A stretch of 64,000 nucleotides of DNA from Myxococcales bacterium (GCA_020633295.1 JACKDW010000028.1:16619-80618); one strand, 5' to 3'; positions 33,512 to 42,676 are shown, numbered from the stretch's first letter. Made by a program: numbers and translations. The notes: generated from the letters alone by a model not told the origin.

Positions 33512-35774
33512 GCGCCGCGGGCGGGCGGACGCCCGCGGTCCTGCTGATCTCGCCGGGGATCATCAAGTGGACCGACATGGACTTCGGGCTCCCGCACCTG
33601 GTGAGCGTCGGCGGCTACCTGCGCGCGCACACCGGCGTGCGCGTCGAGCTGCTCGATCTCAACTACGAGGGCGGCGATCACAAGCAGCTGCTCGAGACGC
33701 TCGCGCGCCTCGGGCCGTACCTGATGATCGGGCTGTCGTGCTACTCGAGCTTCGACTACATGCGCGTGATGACGCTGGCGCGCTTCCTCAAGCGCCACTA
33801 CCCGGACGTGCCGCTCGTCACCGGGGGCTACCACGCGAGCGCGCTCCCGGGCGACGTCGTGTACGAGGGCGGGCCGTTCGACGCGGTGGTCGTCGGCGAG
33901 GGCGAGCGGCCGATGCGGCGGATCGTCGAGCAGCTGCTCGGCGGCGGCGCGCTGACGCCGGGCGTGCACGGCCCCGATCAGATCGAGGATCTCGACGAGC
34001 TGCCGCCGTACCAGTGGGAGCTGCTGGGCCGCTACTGGCCGCGGGCCAAGGCGATCGGGCGCAAGTTCCAGATCTACCTCGCGCGCGGCTGCCCGTATCA
34101 CTGCACCTTCTGCATGGAGCGGGCGAAGAGCGGCTACAAGTGGCGCGCGTACACGGCCGAGCGCGCCGTCGACGAGCTGCGGCGCCTGAGCACGTTCACC
34201 GACCTCGGGCACTGGGTCATCAACGTCGCCGATCCGCTGTTCGGCTTTAACCGGCGCTGGCGCAGGACCGTGCTCGAGGGGATCATCCGCCACGAGCTGT
34301 TCCCGCGCCAGTACTGGACGCTGACGCGCTCGGACGACCTGGTCGACGACGACGTCGCGCTGCTCGCCAAGGCGCGCTTCTCGATCGGCATCGGCCTCGA
34401 GAGCGGCAGCCCCGAGATGCTCGTGCGCATGCAGAAGGGCAACAAGCCCGAGCAGTACCTCGAGGCCATCCAGCGGCTCGCGCGGCTGAGCCTCAAGCAC
34501 GGGCTCAACTGGGCGACCAACATCATCATCGGGCACCCCGGCGAGACGCCCGAGACGCTGCGCGAGACTCGCGACTTCATGCGCCGGCTGTTCACCTCGG
34601 CCGGCGAGACCTGTGGTTGGCTCTCGATCGATCCGTTCCGCCTGTACCCCGGCGCGCAGGTCCACGAGACCATGCAGACGTGGAGCGCCGAGCACGGCGC
34701 GCGCTTCTATCACCCGCGCTGGTGGACGCGCTGGTACGACGGCCCGTTCCGCGCCGAGCACATCGACCCGAGCCGCGCGCTCGACTTCGAGGGCCGCGTG
34801 CGCTTCATGTACGAGGCCTACGCGCCGATCGTGCAGGAGATCATCCGCCGCTTCCGCGGCCAGGGGCGCTCGGTCGATCGCGTGTTCGCCCGCAGCCTCG
34901 CGGAGCAGGCCAAGCAGATGAGCCCGACGACCCGCGACTACATCCTGCGGCAGGGGCAGCGGGCCAAGGCCGCGCTCGCGCGCGAGCGCCCCAGCCACGG
35001 GCTGGTGCGCCACAAGCCGACGGTGCACGTGCCGATCGGGCTGCACGTGAAGGACCCGTGGGTGCGGCGCCGCGAGGAGGCGGTCCGGCGGCTGCTCGAG
35101 GACGGCGTGCTGCGGACCGCCGATCTGATCGAGGCGCTCCTGCAGGTCGCGCCGGAGCGCTACATGGCCGAGGACGACGCGCAGGCGCTGCTGCTCGATC
35201 GCCTCCCGCGCCTGGACGCGCCCGAGGGCGCGCTGCCGCCGGCGCTCGGGGTGCGGCTGCTCGCCATGGGCCTCGAGGCGCTCGAGCCGGCGATCGGCGA
35301 CGTCGTCGCCGACATGACCGCAGTGACAGGTTATACCGCCGCGGTGCTCGCGGGCCTCGTCGGCGAGGCCGGGCGCGTGCTCGCGGTGCACCCGTCCGCG
35401 GGCGGGTCGGGGCAGCGGGTCGCCGAGTCGCTCGCGGCGCTGCCCCGCGTCGAGCTGATCTGCCAGGAGCTCGCGTGGGGCCTCGACCCGCCCGAGCCGC
35501 TCGACGGGATGTGGATCGGCGCCGCGCTCCCGCGCTTCCCGAGCCGCTGGCTCCCGCGCCTGCGCGATCCGGAGGGCCGCGCGATCGCGTTCCTCGGCCC
35601 GCGCTTCCGCCCGCAGGATCTCGTGTCGCTGACGCGCCGCGGCGAGGCGCTCGAGGAGCGCGTCGTCGCGCGCGCGCGCGTGCCCGTGCTCGCCGGCCCG
35701 GCAGCTGGATCGCGGCGCGCCAGGCCGCGCCGCGTCGCGAGGACGTCGCGGCCGCGCGCGCCGGATCGGTCTGA
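33508..35774 (+). CDS. B12-binding radical SAM enzyme with PCMT-like C-terminal domain (one frameshift)
   Basis: GTG 33508 overlaps the previous stop (GTGA). The N-terminal cobalamin-binding domain has VLLISPGII, LDLNYEGG and TGGYHASALPG. The radical SAM core has CPYHCTFC (CxxxCxxC, near residue 198) and FSIGIGLESGSPEML. From about residue 555 the sequence follows protein-L-isoaspartate methyltransferases: APERYMAEDDAQALLLD, GDVVADMTAVTGYTAAVLAGLVG, GRVLAV and a VPVLAGP end. The glycine-rich SAM loop is degenerate, so activity of this part is uncertain. A single missing base near 35697 breaks the frame; after it GSWIAARQAAPRRED continues to the TGA at 35774. The unrepaired frame would end near 35811 and overlap the next gene. 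Class B enzymes often methylate unactivated carbons. Confidence 0.8.
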
Positions 35775-35777
35775 CCG

Positions 35778-36570
35778 ATGGAGCAGATCGACGAGCGCGC
35801 GGACGAGCTGATCCAGCTCGAGCGCAGCGAGCACGCGGCGCTCTGCTACCACGTGCTCGCGCACCTCGATCTCGGGCGCGACGCGGCCTCGATCTACGAC
35901 CGCGCGCGGCCGCAGCGTCCGTGGGTCGCGGCGCTGCGGACCGCGTACGCGCGCGCGCCGGGTCGGCTGCGGCTGCAGTTCATGGGCGTCGAGGCCACGT
36001 CGCGCGCCGAGCTCGAGGGCTGGCTGCGCGGCCCGGGACTCGATCCGGCCCTGCGGGACGCGCCCGGCCAGGCGCTCGCCGAGGCGTTCCTGCGCGCGCT
36101 GGCGCAGGAGCGCCCGCGGGTCGCCGTCGGGGGCGCGCTCGAGCGCGAGCGCGAGCGCGAGCTCCTGGGCGCGATCACCCGCCTCCGCGCGGTGCTGTGG
36201 GAGACGACGACCGGCCCGCCGCCGCTGACCATCGTCGACTGCCCGGCGCTCGGGTGGTGCAGGGCGCGCGAGCCATCGCGGCCGCGGCGGCGCCGCGCCG
36301 CGCCGGGTCGTCGGCGTCTCGCTCGCGCGCCCGGCGGAGCACGTGATCCTTCAGGTCTTCCACGAGGAGACGCACCGCGTCACGGATCCGCTCGTGCTGC
36401 GCGGCCGGTCACATGGCGCAAGGGACACGCGGGTCGGGCAGCCGGGGCACGCGCTGCACGAGGAGCTCGAGCGCGCCGCGGTCGAGGCCGGGCAGGCGAT
36501 CATCGACGTCCGCGCGCCGGAATTGCGGGCCGCCTATCACCGCTGGCGCGCGCGCTTCGGCGTCGCGTGA
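35778..36570 (+). CDS. Putative HExxH protein of the RiPP-like locus, frame-disrupted
   Basis: ATG 35778 follows the previous gene by 3 nt. The first about 155 codons give a helical protein (MEQIDERADELIQLERSEH, ARAPGRLRLQFMGV, LTIVDCPALG). The frame then shifts at about 36250 and again near 36300. In the resumed frame the sequence reads VVGVSLARPAEH, VILQVFHEETHRVTDPLVL and later HEELERAAVEAGQAIIDV, ending RARFGVA at the TGA 36568-36570. HEETH is an HExxH zinc-type motif, so a metallopeptidase or related enzyme is possible. In this position it might trim the modified peptides; that is speculative. The disruption may be consensus error rather than decay, because coding character returns right up to a sensible stop. 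Confidence 0.5.
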
Positions 36571-36656
36571 GGCCGACGAGCCGCTCACGTCGCGTCAGCT
36601 TGCGAGCGCGGCCCGGGGCGGTGGATACTCGCGGATATCGCCTCGCGAGGTCCCCA

Positions 36657-37202
36657 GTGCAGATTAGCAAGCTACCCATGAGCATCCTCGTCGGCCTCGA
36701 AACCGTCGCCGGCACGACCGGCTGCAACGGCGTCGGCCCCTGTCTCGACGTGCCCGCAGAGACAGAGACGGCCAGCGGCACAGAGGGCGCCACCGAGGTC
36801 TCGACCGGCCCGTGCCTGAGCCCGCCGATGAGCACCACCGAGGGCACCACCGCGGGCACGGGCTCGGGCTCCTCGGGCGGCGAGACGACGATCGGGCCGT
36901 GCCTCGACTACCCGCCGCCGACCACCTCCTCGCCGACCTCGACCGGCTCGACCTCGGACGCGACCGACACGGATCCGACGACCACGGGCACGTCGACCGG
37001 CACGATGACCGAGACCTCGACCGGCCCGTGCCTCGACTTCCCGCCGACGACCGGCGGCTTCATGCCCGAGGACGAGGGGCCCGAGAGCAGCCCCGAGGAG
37101 CAGACCCGCAAGGCCGCGATCGATCGCGTGCTCAGGGCCAGCGCGCTCCCGGCCGACGTCAAGGCCCGGCTGCGCGCGCGCATCAAGAACGACCAGGGCT
37201 GA
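36657..37202 (+). CDS. Candidate multi-core precursor peptide A (GPCL repeats)
   Basis: The protein has 181 aa, with a GTG start and CGAGG upstream as a possible ribosome site. The N-terminus is MQISKLPMSILVGL. Four repeats follow: GVGPCLDVP, STGPCLSPP, TIGPCLDYPPP and STGPCLDFPP, separated by Thr/Ser/Gly/Glu-rich spacers of 20-40 residues. The C-terminal 35 residues form a charged helix (AAIDRVLRASALPADVKARL). The same three-part plan recurs in two downstream paralogues. Position behind two radical SAM genes and the repeat structure suggest a peptide substrate with several cores, each centred on Pro-Cys-Leu. It is the only one of the three with an intact frame. A surface lipoprotein with Cys motifs is the alternative. 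Confidence 0.72.
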   Translation: MQISKLPMSILVGLETVAGTTGCNGVGPCLDVPAETETASGTEGATEVSTGPCLSPPMSTTEGTTAGTGSGSSGGETTIGPCLDYPPPTTSSPTSTGSTSDATDTDPTTTGTSTGTMTETSTGPCLDFPPTTGGFMPEDEGPESSPEEQTRKAAIDRVLRASALPADVKARLRARIKNDQG

Positions 37203-37217
37203 GACCCACGGAGCGCC

Positions 37218-37761
37218 GTGCAGACCACACGCATCCCCTTCCACATCCTCGTCGGCCTCAGGCTCACCGTGGGCGCGGACGCCTGCGGAGGCGTCTCCGC
37301 GTGCCTCTCGATGGCGCCGACGGACAGCTCGACCGCGAGCTCGACCGACACGACCGAGGGCGTCTCGAGCACCAGCGCGGGCACCTCCGCGGGCACCTCG
37401 GGCAGCAGCGCGACGACGGACATCTCGACCGGCCCCTGTCTCGGGGCGCCGTACACCACCGAGGATCCGCCGGCGACGAGCAGCGAGAGCGACACGGGCA
37501 CCGGCTCGACCTCGGACACGACCGCGACCACGGGCGAGACGGACACCAGGACGACCTCGGCGACAGCACCACCACGGGGCCGTGCCTCGCGCCCATGCCG
37601 ACCGGCGACGTGCTCCCTGACGATCCGCTCGCGCCGCCCCGCGCCGAGGAGCTCGAGGAGCCCGGTCGCCGCGCCGTCATCGAGCGCGTGCTCTCCCGGG
37701 ATGACCTGCCGGCGGACGTGCTCGCGCGCGCCTGCGTACGCGTACGCTGCGGGACGACTAG
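37218..37761 (+). CDS. Candidate precursor peptide B (GPCL repeats), two frame disruptions
   Basis: GTG 37218 begins MQTTRIPFHILVGL, aligned with peptide A. Repeats are GVSACLSMAP, STGPCLGAPY and, after a frame change near 37555, TTGPCLAPMP. The C-terminal helix AVIERVLSRDDLPADVLAR matches A. A second disruption near 37725 precedes LRTRTLRDD and the stop TAG 37759-37761, which aligns with the end of A. Restored length would be about 180 aa. The shift before LR falls at the same place in peptide C, within a GCGCGC run. Either both genes are decaying or the consensus is wrong in these GC runs. Confidence 0.58.
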
Positions 37762-37782
37762 ACGCCCGCGTCGCGTGACGCC

Positions 37783-38338
37783 ATGCAGCTCAGCCGCCTC
37801 CCAGTCAGCATCATCGTCGGCCTCGGGCTCGTCGCGGGCGCCGAGGTCAGCTGCGCGCCGTGCCTCAAGTACGCGTCGACCGAGAGCGAGAGCGAGGCGA
37901 CGACCGCCGGCGCCTCGGCGAGCACGACGACCGCCGCGACCTCGTCGTCGTCCTCGTCCTCGGCCGGCACCGGGGGCACAGGCGACGCGACGATGACCCC
38001 GTGCCTGAAGTACGACCTCCCGCCGGAGGTCACGACCGGCCCCTGCCTGGGTCAACTCTCCCGACGGGCACCGGGGACGCGACGGGCACCGGCACCGACT
38101 CGGACAGCGACAGCGACAGCGACAGGACCGGCACGCGCGGCGGGGAGACGACGACCGGCCCGTGCCTCGTGCCGCCGCTCGAGGGCGACGCCACGGCCGA
38201 GCCAGACCGAGCGACGCGCGCCGCCGCGCCAAAACGTCCCGCGCGGGCGGTGATCGAGCGCGTGCTCTCGGCGAGCGCGCTGCCTGACGACGTCGTCGTC
38301 GCGCGCTCCGCCAGCGGCTCACCGCGTCGACGGAGTAG
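37783..38338 (+). CDS. Candidate precursor peptide C (GPCL repeats), two frame disruptions
   Basis: ATG 37783 begins MQLSRLPVSIIVGLGLVAG, 21 nt after peptide B ends. Repeats are SCAPCLKYAS, TMTPCLKYDLPP, TTGPCLG and, after a frame change near 38055, TTGPCLVPPLE. A Ser-Asp repeat (SDSDSDSD) from tandem GACAGC units lies in the spacer. The C-terminal helix AVIERVLSASALPDDVV is followed by a second frame change near 38305 and LRQRLTASTE, ending at TAG 38336-38338. Two of its repeats have Lys-Tyr after PCL instead of Asp or Pro, so the three peptides would give different products. Confidence 0.58.
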
Positions 38339-38362
38339 CGCGTGCAGGGCGGGCCTGCGCGA

Positions 38363-39117
38363 TCAGTAGCCGGCGCAGAACTCCCACATCGGGTCCTCGA
38401 CCGCCGAGATCACGAGGTCGGCGGAGACCTCGACCGTCTGCTGATCGGGGGTGTTCATGACGACCGTGAGCGTCGCGCCCACGCCGTCGAGGACCGCCTT
38501 GTCAGGGATCTCGTCGTCCAGGAGGAGCTGGATCGTGTACGTGTAGGTCACGTAGGTCGAGTAGTCGGTGTCGCTGTCCTCGCAGCCGATGAAGGTGCCG
38601 TAGTCGTTGAGCTGCCACAGGTGCCCGTCAGGCGCCTCGGGGTAGCCCGCGATCTCGAGCGTCACGTCGAGATCGCTGTAGTCGCTGTCGGGCTCGTAGC
38701 CGCCCACGTAGGGCGCACCTCGAACATGAACGAGCCCTGGAACCCTGCAGATCAGCGTGAGCGGCTGGCCGTCCGCGAGCGGCTCGCCGTCGTTGATCAC
38801 CTCGAGCCAGGGCGCGTCGCTGCCGGTCGAGTCGCCCGTCGTCCCGAGCTTGCAGAACTGCTCCTCGGCGCCGGTCGTGCCCGCCGTCGTCGCGCCCGTG
38901 CCCGCCGTCGTCGCGCCCGTCGTGCCGCCCGTCGTCGCCGTCGCGTCCGGCTCCTCGATCCCTCGGTCGAGGTCGCCGCGGTCGGGTCGCTCGTGGCGTC
39001 GGTCCCGTTGCTCGTCGAGCCGCCGCCGGGGTCGCACGCGCCGGTCGCCGCCGCGGGCAGCAGGAGCGAGAGCGAGAGGGCGGTGCGTACAAGCGGGCGC
39101 GCGTCAGACCAGATCAT
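38363..39117 (-). CDS. Lipoprotein of unknown function, frame-disrupted
   Basis: ATG 39117 gives the lipoprotein signal TALSLSLLLPAAATGAC followed by a Thr/Ser/Asp tether. The frame changes near 38965 into a second tether (GATTAGTGATTAGTTGAEEQ) and a beta domain with PLTLIC, YEPDSDYSDLDVTLEIAGYP, DGHLWQLNDYGTFIGCED and a C-terminal MWEFCAGY. Two further compensating shifts near 38720 and 38750 bracket a segment that reads FQGSFMFEVR when restored. Cys residues suggest disulfides. No family was recognised. It converges with peptide C, with 24 nt between, and shares the locally high frameshift density. Confidence 0.6.
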
Positions 39118-39203
39118 GCTGCTGAGAGTGCAGGGCGCGGCGCGGGCGCGCAAGCGGGAATTCTACACACCTGTCCGAACAGTCATGAAGAAACGCGCCG
39201 GGA

Positions 39204-40304
39204 TCAGCCGGGCGTGTAGACGAGCGCGACGCCGACGTGGGGCGGCGGCCCGAGCAGGCTGCCGCCGACCGCGACGCGCACGCCGTCGGCGAAGCCCGTG
39301 ACGGCGTGCAGGAAGTGCATCGTCGGGCTGTCCTCTGGTTCGGGCGAGAAGCCGCCCGGCGCGAGGCGCCAGATCGTCCCCTGCGCGCCCACGACCGTCG
39401 CCACGCCGTCGGCGTCGACCCACACGCCGCTGAGACCGGGCTCGCCCGTGAGCGTCATGCCGGTCCAGCCGGCGCCATCCCAGCGGCTCAGGCGCGCGCT
39501 CGATCGCCCCCCGACCGCGATCGCGTCGCCGGCCCCGCGCCCCCACACGCTGATCAGATCGGCGATCGACTCGTTGGCCTGCTGCGTCCACGTCTCGCCG
39601 TCGCGGTGCAGCTGGACCCCGAGGTCGCCGACCACGTGGATGTCGTCGACGCCCGATCCCCAGACCTTGAACAGCCCCTTGCTGTCGCCCTCGATCGCCG
39701 GCAACGCGTCGTCGGCCCACGCGCCCGCCTGACGGCGCAGCAGCGTCGGCACGCCGGACACGCCGTCGCCGCCCACGGCCCACAGCTCGTCGTCCGACGG
39801 CCCCCAGACGCCCCACAGCGTCTGCGTCGTCCCCGACGACTCCGCGCTCCAGTCCGCGTCCTCCGGCGCGCGCGACAGGATCACGCCGCGCTCCCCGACG
39901 GTCCACACGCGCGTCGCCGTGCCGTGCACCCAGTTGAGGCGCGGCGTCGCGTCCGGCACCAAGACTGGCTCCCACGCCTCGCCGTCGAAGTGAAACGCCC
40001 GCCCGAAGCCATCGTCGTCGCCGAACGCAGGCTGCCCGCCGACCGCGTAGACATCGGCGCTCGTCCGCCCCCACACGCTCAGCAGCGCGCCGTCAGGCGG
40101 GCCCAGGCTGAGCGAGACAGCCCAGCCGGCGCTCGCGCCCGTGGTCGCGGTCTCGCTGGTCGCGTCCTCGCCCGTCGACGCGACGCCGCTCGTGGCGTCG
40201 GAGCTCGCCTGCGTCGCGCTCTCGTCGACGCCCGCGTCGCCGCACCCGAGCGACGCGCTCGAGAGCGCGAGCAGCAGGGCGCTCGATCGGGCCGCGCGGC
40301 GCAC
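39204..40304 (-). CDS. Lipoprotein with beta-propeller-like WG/VWG repeats
   Basis: The protein has 366 aa from GTG 40304. The signal RRAARSSALLLALSSASLGC gives a lipidated Cys and a Ser/Thr/Ala tether. The rest is a set of blades of about 45 residues with signatures LLSVWGRTSADVYAVGG, LWGVWGPSDDELWAVGG, LFKVWGSGVDDIHVVGD, LISVWGRGAGDAIAVGG and LSGVWVDADGVATVVGA. This is the pattern of bacterial outer-membrane-anchored propellers with photosystem-II-stability-factor-like or Asp-box-like folds. No enzyme motif was seen. The start is supported by CATATT 6 nt upstream. Confidence 0.76.
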   Translation of the reverse strand: MRRAARSSALLLALSSASLGCGDAGVDESATQASSDATSGVASTGEDATSETATTGASAGWAVSLSLGPPDGALLSVWGRTSADVYAVGGQPAFGDDDGFGRAFHFDGEAWEPVLVPDATPRLNWVHGTATRVWTVGERGVILSRAPEDADWSAESSGTTQTLWGVWGPSDDELWAVGGDGVSGVPTLLRRQAGAWADDALPAIEGDSKGLFKVWGSGVDDIHVVGDLGVQLHRDGETWTQQANESIADLISVWGRGAGDAIAVGGRSSARLSRWDGAGWTGMTLTGEPGLSGVWVDADGVATVVGAQGTIWRLAPGGFSPEPEDSPTMHFLHAVTGFADGVRVAVGGSLLGPPPHVGVALVYTPG

Positions 40305-40310
40305 CTTCGC

Positions 40311-40316
40311 AATATG
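40311..40316 (-). promoter_or_regulatory. -10-like hexamer of the propeller lipoprotein gene
   Basis: CATATT on the minus strand, 6 nt before GTG 40304. Confidence 0.35.
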
Positions 40317-40468
40317 CCTGAACAAACAGGCGCGATCGAGCGGCGCGCGACGTCGACCTCGCCGCGCGCCGCGGGCGAGGCGAGCGCCCGCGGTCACGAC
40401 GTCCGGCGCGAAATCGACGCGGCAGGCGTCACGAGGAGCTTCGCCGCGGGCGGCCCGCCGAGGTCCGG

Positions 40469-40797
40469 TCACGTCGCGCTCGACGGCCGCGCCTGCTGCC
40501 GCTCCTCGTCCTGGAGCGCGCGCAGGTGACGATCATGGATAAACGGCCCGAACGGCACGAGCCCCGCGAAGAACGCGAGCGCGCCGCGCCCGATCCCCAG
40601 CTCGTGCTGTTCATGACGCCGAGGATCGCCAGCGAGTACAGGATGAACAGCACGCCGTGCGCCCAGCCGGCGACCATCACCGCCTCAGGGTGCCCCGCGA
40701 GGTACTTCAGCGGCATCGCGATACCGAGCAGCACGAGAAACGACACCCCCTCGAGGAGGCCGATGCCGCGGAGTCGTCCGATTGGCGTGTTCCACAT
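40469..40797 (-). CDS. DUF3817 membrane protein with one frameshift
   Basis: ATG 40797 begins MWNTPIGRLRGIGLLEGVSF, the diagnostic start of DUF3817 proteins. It is followed by AMPLKYLAGHPEAVMVAGWA and a second helix (HGVLFILYSLAILGVM). One base is missing near 40614; in the shifted frame the family continues HELGIGRGALAFFAGLVPFG, then PFIHDRHLRALQDEE to the TGA at 40469-40471. Restored length is about 109 aa, normal for the family. These are small three-helix inner-membrane proteins of unknown function. GAGGACACC upstream of the ATG is identical to that before the protease gene at 2740. Confidence 0.78.
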
Positions 40798-40916
40798 GGT
40801 GTCCTCGATGATCTCCCGCAGTCCGGCGCGGAGCGTAGCAACGCGCGGAGGGCAGGGGAAGCGGGGAGCGGCGTCGTGTCGCGCCCCCTCGCGCGCCCAC
40901 GCACGCGGAAACCCAG

Positions 40917-40922
40917 TACGAT
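40917..40922 (+). promoter_or_regulatory. -10-like hexamer of the histidine kinase gene
   Basis: TACGAT, 7 nt before GTG 40930. Confidence 0.45.
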
Positions 40923-40929
40923 CGGCCCC

Positions 40930-41982
40930 GTGCACCGCCTGCTCAAGCGACAGATTCGCAAGCATCTGCGGGTGGACGGCGAGCCGCCGGCGGAGCTGGC
41001 GACGCTGCTCGACGCGATCGATCGCACCTACCGCGCCTACGACGACGATCGCAAGCTCATCGAGCGCTCCCTTGACCTCAGCTCCGCGGAGATGCGCGCG
41101 CTCAACGAGGACCTCCAGGCGCGCACGCGCGAGCTCGAGGAGAACCTGGAGCGCGTGCGCGCCATGCAGCAGCAGCTGATCATGCAGGAGAAGATGGCCG
41201 AGCTCGGCACGCTCACCGCCGGCATCGCCCACGGGATCAAGAACCCGCTCAACTTCGTCAACAACTTCGCGACGCTCTCGATCGAGCTGCTCGAGGAGCT
41301 CCGGGCCGCGACCGCGTCGTGGCGCGCCGCGCTCGACGATGAGGAGCGCGAGGAGACCGACGAGCTGGTCGAGCTGCTCACCGGCAACCTCGGCAAGATC
41401 CTGGAGCACGGCACGCGCGCGGACCGGATCGTCCGCGGCATGCTCATGCACTCGCGCGACAAGTCCGGCGACTTCCGGCCGACGAACCTCAACAAGCTGC
41501 TCGAGGAGTACCTCAGCCTCGCGTTCCACACCGCGCGCGCCCAGGACAGCGCGCTGCAGGTCGAGCTGCAGCTCGAAACCGACCCGACGCTCGGGCGCGT
41601 CGACCTGATCCAGGCCGACATGGCGCGCGCGTTCCTCAACATCCTGGGCAACGCGTTCTACGCGACCCGCGAGCGCGCGCGCGGGGAGGGGGCGGAGTAC
41701 CGCGCGGTCGTGCGGGTCTCGACGCGGGCCGCCGGCGCGCGCGTCGAGGTGCGGATCCGCGACAACGGCACCGGGATCCCGGACGCGCTGCGCGCCCGGC
41801 TCTTCACCCCGTTCTTCACGACCAAGCCGGCGGGCGAGGGGACCGGCCTCGGCCTCTCGATCACCCACGATATCGTCGTTTCCGTCCACCGCGGATCGCT
41901 CGCGGTCGACTCCGTGCCGGGCGAGTACGCCGAGTTCATCGTCTCGCTGCCGCGCGTCGCGACGCGGCCGTTACAAACCTGA
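40930..41982 (+). CDS. Cytoplasmic sensor histidine kinase
   Basis: The protein has 350 aa. A helical N-terminus with a heptad-rich coiled coil (about residues 45-95, AEMRALNEDLQARTRELEEN) leads to the dimerisation domain with the phospho-acceptor His in GIAHGIKNPLNFV (near 100). The ATP-binding domain has the N box (AFLNILGNAFYAT), the G1 box (IRDNGTGIP) and G2 box (GEGTGLGLSI). There is no transmembrane segment, PAS or other input domain, so the signal probably comes through partner proteins. A receiver-domain gene follows after 91 nt but with its own strong promoter. The GTG start is set by the TACGAT hexamer. Confidence 0.86.
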   Translation: MHRLLKRQIRKHLRVDGEPPAELATLLDAIDRTYRAYDDDRKLIERSLDLSSAEMRALNEDLQARTRELEENLERVRAMQQQLIMQEKMAELGTLTAGIAHGIKNPLNFVNNFATLSIELLEELRAATASWRAALDDEEREETDELVELLTGNLGKILEHGTRADRIVRGMLMHSRDKSGDFRPTNLNKLLEEYLSLAFHTARAQDSALQVELQLETDPTLGRVDLIQADMARAFLNILGNAFYATRERARGEGAEYRAVVRVSTRAAGARVEVRIRDNGTGIPDALRARLFTPFFTTKPAGEGTGLGLSITHDIVVSVHRGSLAVDSVPGEYAEFIVSLPRVATRPLQT

Positions 41983-42036
41983 CTCTATAAACATAATTAT
42001 CAGACATGACTATATAGACTGGTCTAACCGAACGCG

Positions 42037-42065
42037 TTGACAGCCTCAGGGGCGCGCGCAATAGT
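42037..42065 (+). promoter_or_regulatory. Promoter of the receiver gene
   Basis: TTGACA (42037-42042) and AATAGT (42060-42065) with a 17-nt spacer, a near-consensus sigma-70 promoter. It ends 8 nt before ATG 42074. An AT-rich patch just upstream (41990-42020) contains CAGACATGAC. Confidence 0.65.
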
Positions 42066-42073
42066 GTCCCCGC

Positions 42074-42442
42074 ATGTCGGCGGCGCACGCACACTCGCTG
42101 GACGTCCCGCGGATCCTGCTCGTCGACGACGAGCAGGACGTGGAGCACCTGTTTCGTCAGCGGTACCGACGGGAGCTGCGCAAGAAGCAGCTCGAGATGT
42201 ACTTCGCGCACAACGGCGCGGAGGCGCTCGAGTTCCTCGAGCGGCACCCGAGCGTCGACCTCGTCGTCACCGACATCAACATGCCGGTCATGGACGGGCT
42301 GACGCTGCTCGGCGAGCTCAAGAGCCAGCACCCGACCGTGAAGTCGGTGATCGTGTCCGCCTACCACGACATGCGGAACATCCGCCTCGCCATGAACCGC
42401 GGCGCGTTTGACTTCCTCACCGATACGGCGATCGGCGCGTAA
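42074..42442 (+). CDS. Stand-alone receiver domain lacking the conserved Lys
   Basis: The protein has 122 aa. It has the acidic pocket (ILLVDDEQD), the phospho-acceptor Asp (VVTDINMPVMDG) and the Ser/Thr switch (VIVSAYHD). At the end of strand 5, where receivers have a Lys-Pro (FLTKP), this one reads GAFDFLTDTAIGA and stops. The conserved Lys is Asp and the last helix is missing. It may be a non-canonical receiver, or the end may be altered by a sequence error, since apparent frameshifts are common nearby. Its partner is probably the kinase just upstream. Confidence 0.8.
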   Translation: MSAAHAHSLDVPRILLVDDEQDVEHLFRQRYRRELRKKQLEMYFAHNGAEALEFLERHPSVDLVVTDINMPVMDGLTLLGELKSQHPTVKSVIVSAYHDMRNIRLAMNRGAFDFLTDTAIGA

Positions 42443-42676
42443 GCGCGTGTGATCCTGGCGGGTTAACGCCGCGCGGCGACGCGCTGCCACGCGAGCGCCC
42501 GGCGCCGCGCGGCGCGCGGGCGCGCGGGCGCGCTCCAGCGGCGTCGACCACGAGGAGACAGACCGCCTCGGCGAGCCGCGCGGGACTCATCGCGAACGCG
42601 CGTCGATCGACCTGGTCGCGGCAGGACGAGCGCGCGCGCGTCTGCGATGATCCGGGTGCCCCGCCGGAGGCTCCCC

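Noticed and set aside
37550..37735. Programmed frameshifting in peptides B and C
   Set aside because: No slippery heptamer plus pseudoknot was apparent, the shifts differ in position within the spacer, and unrelated genes nearby have similar breaks; sequence error is simpler.
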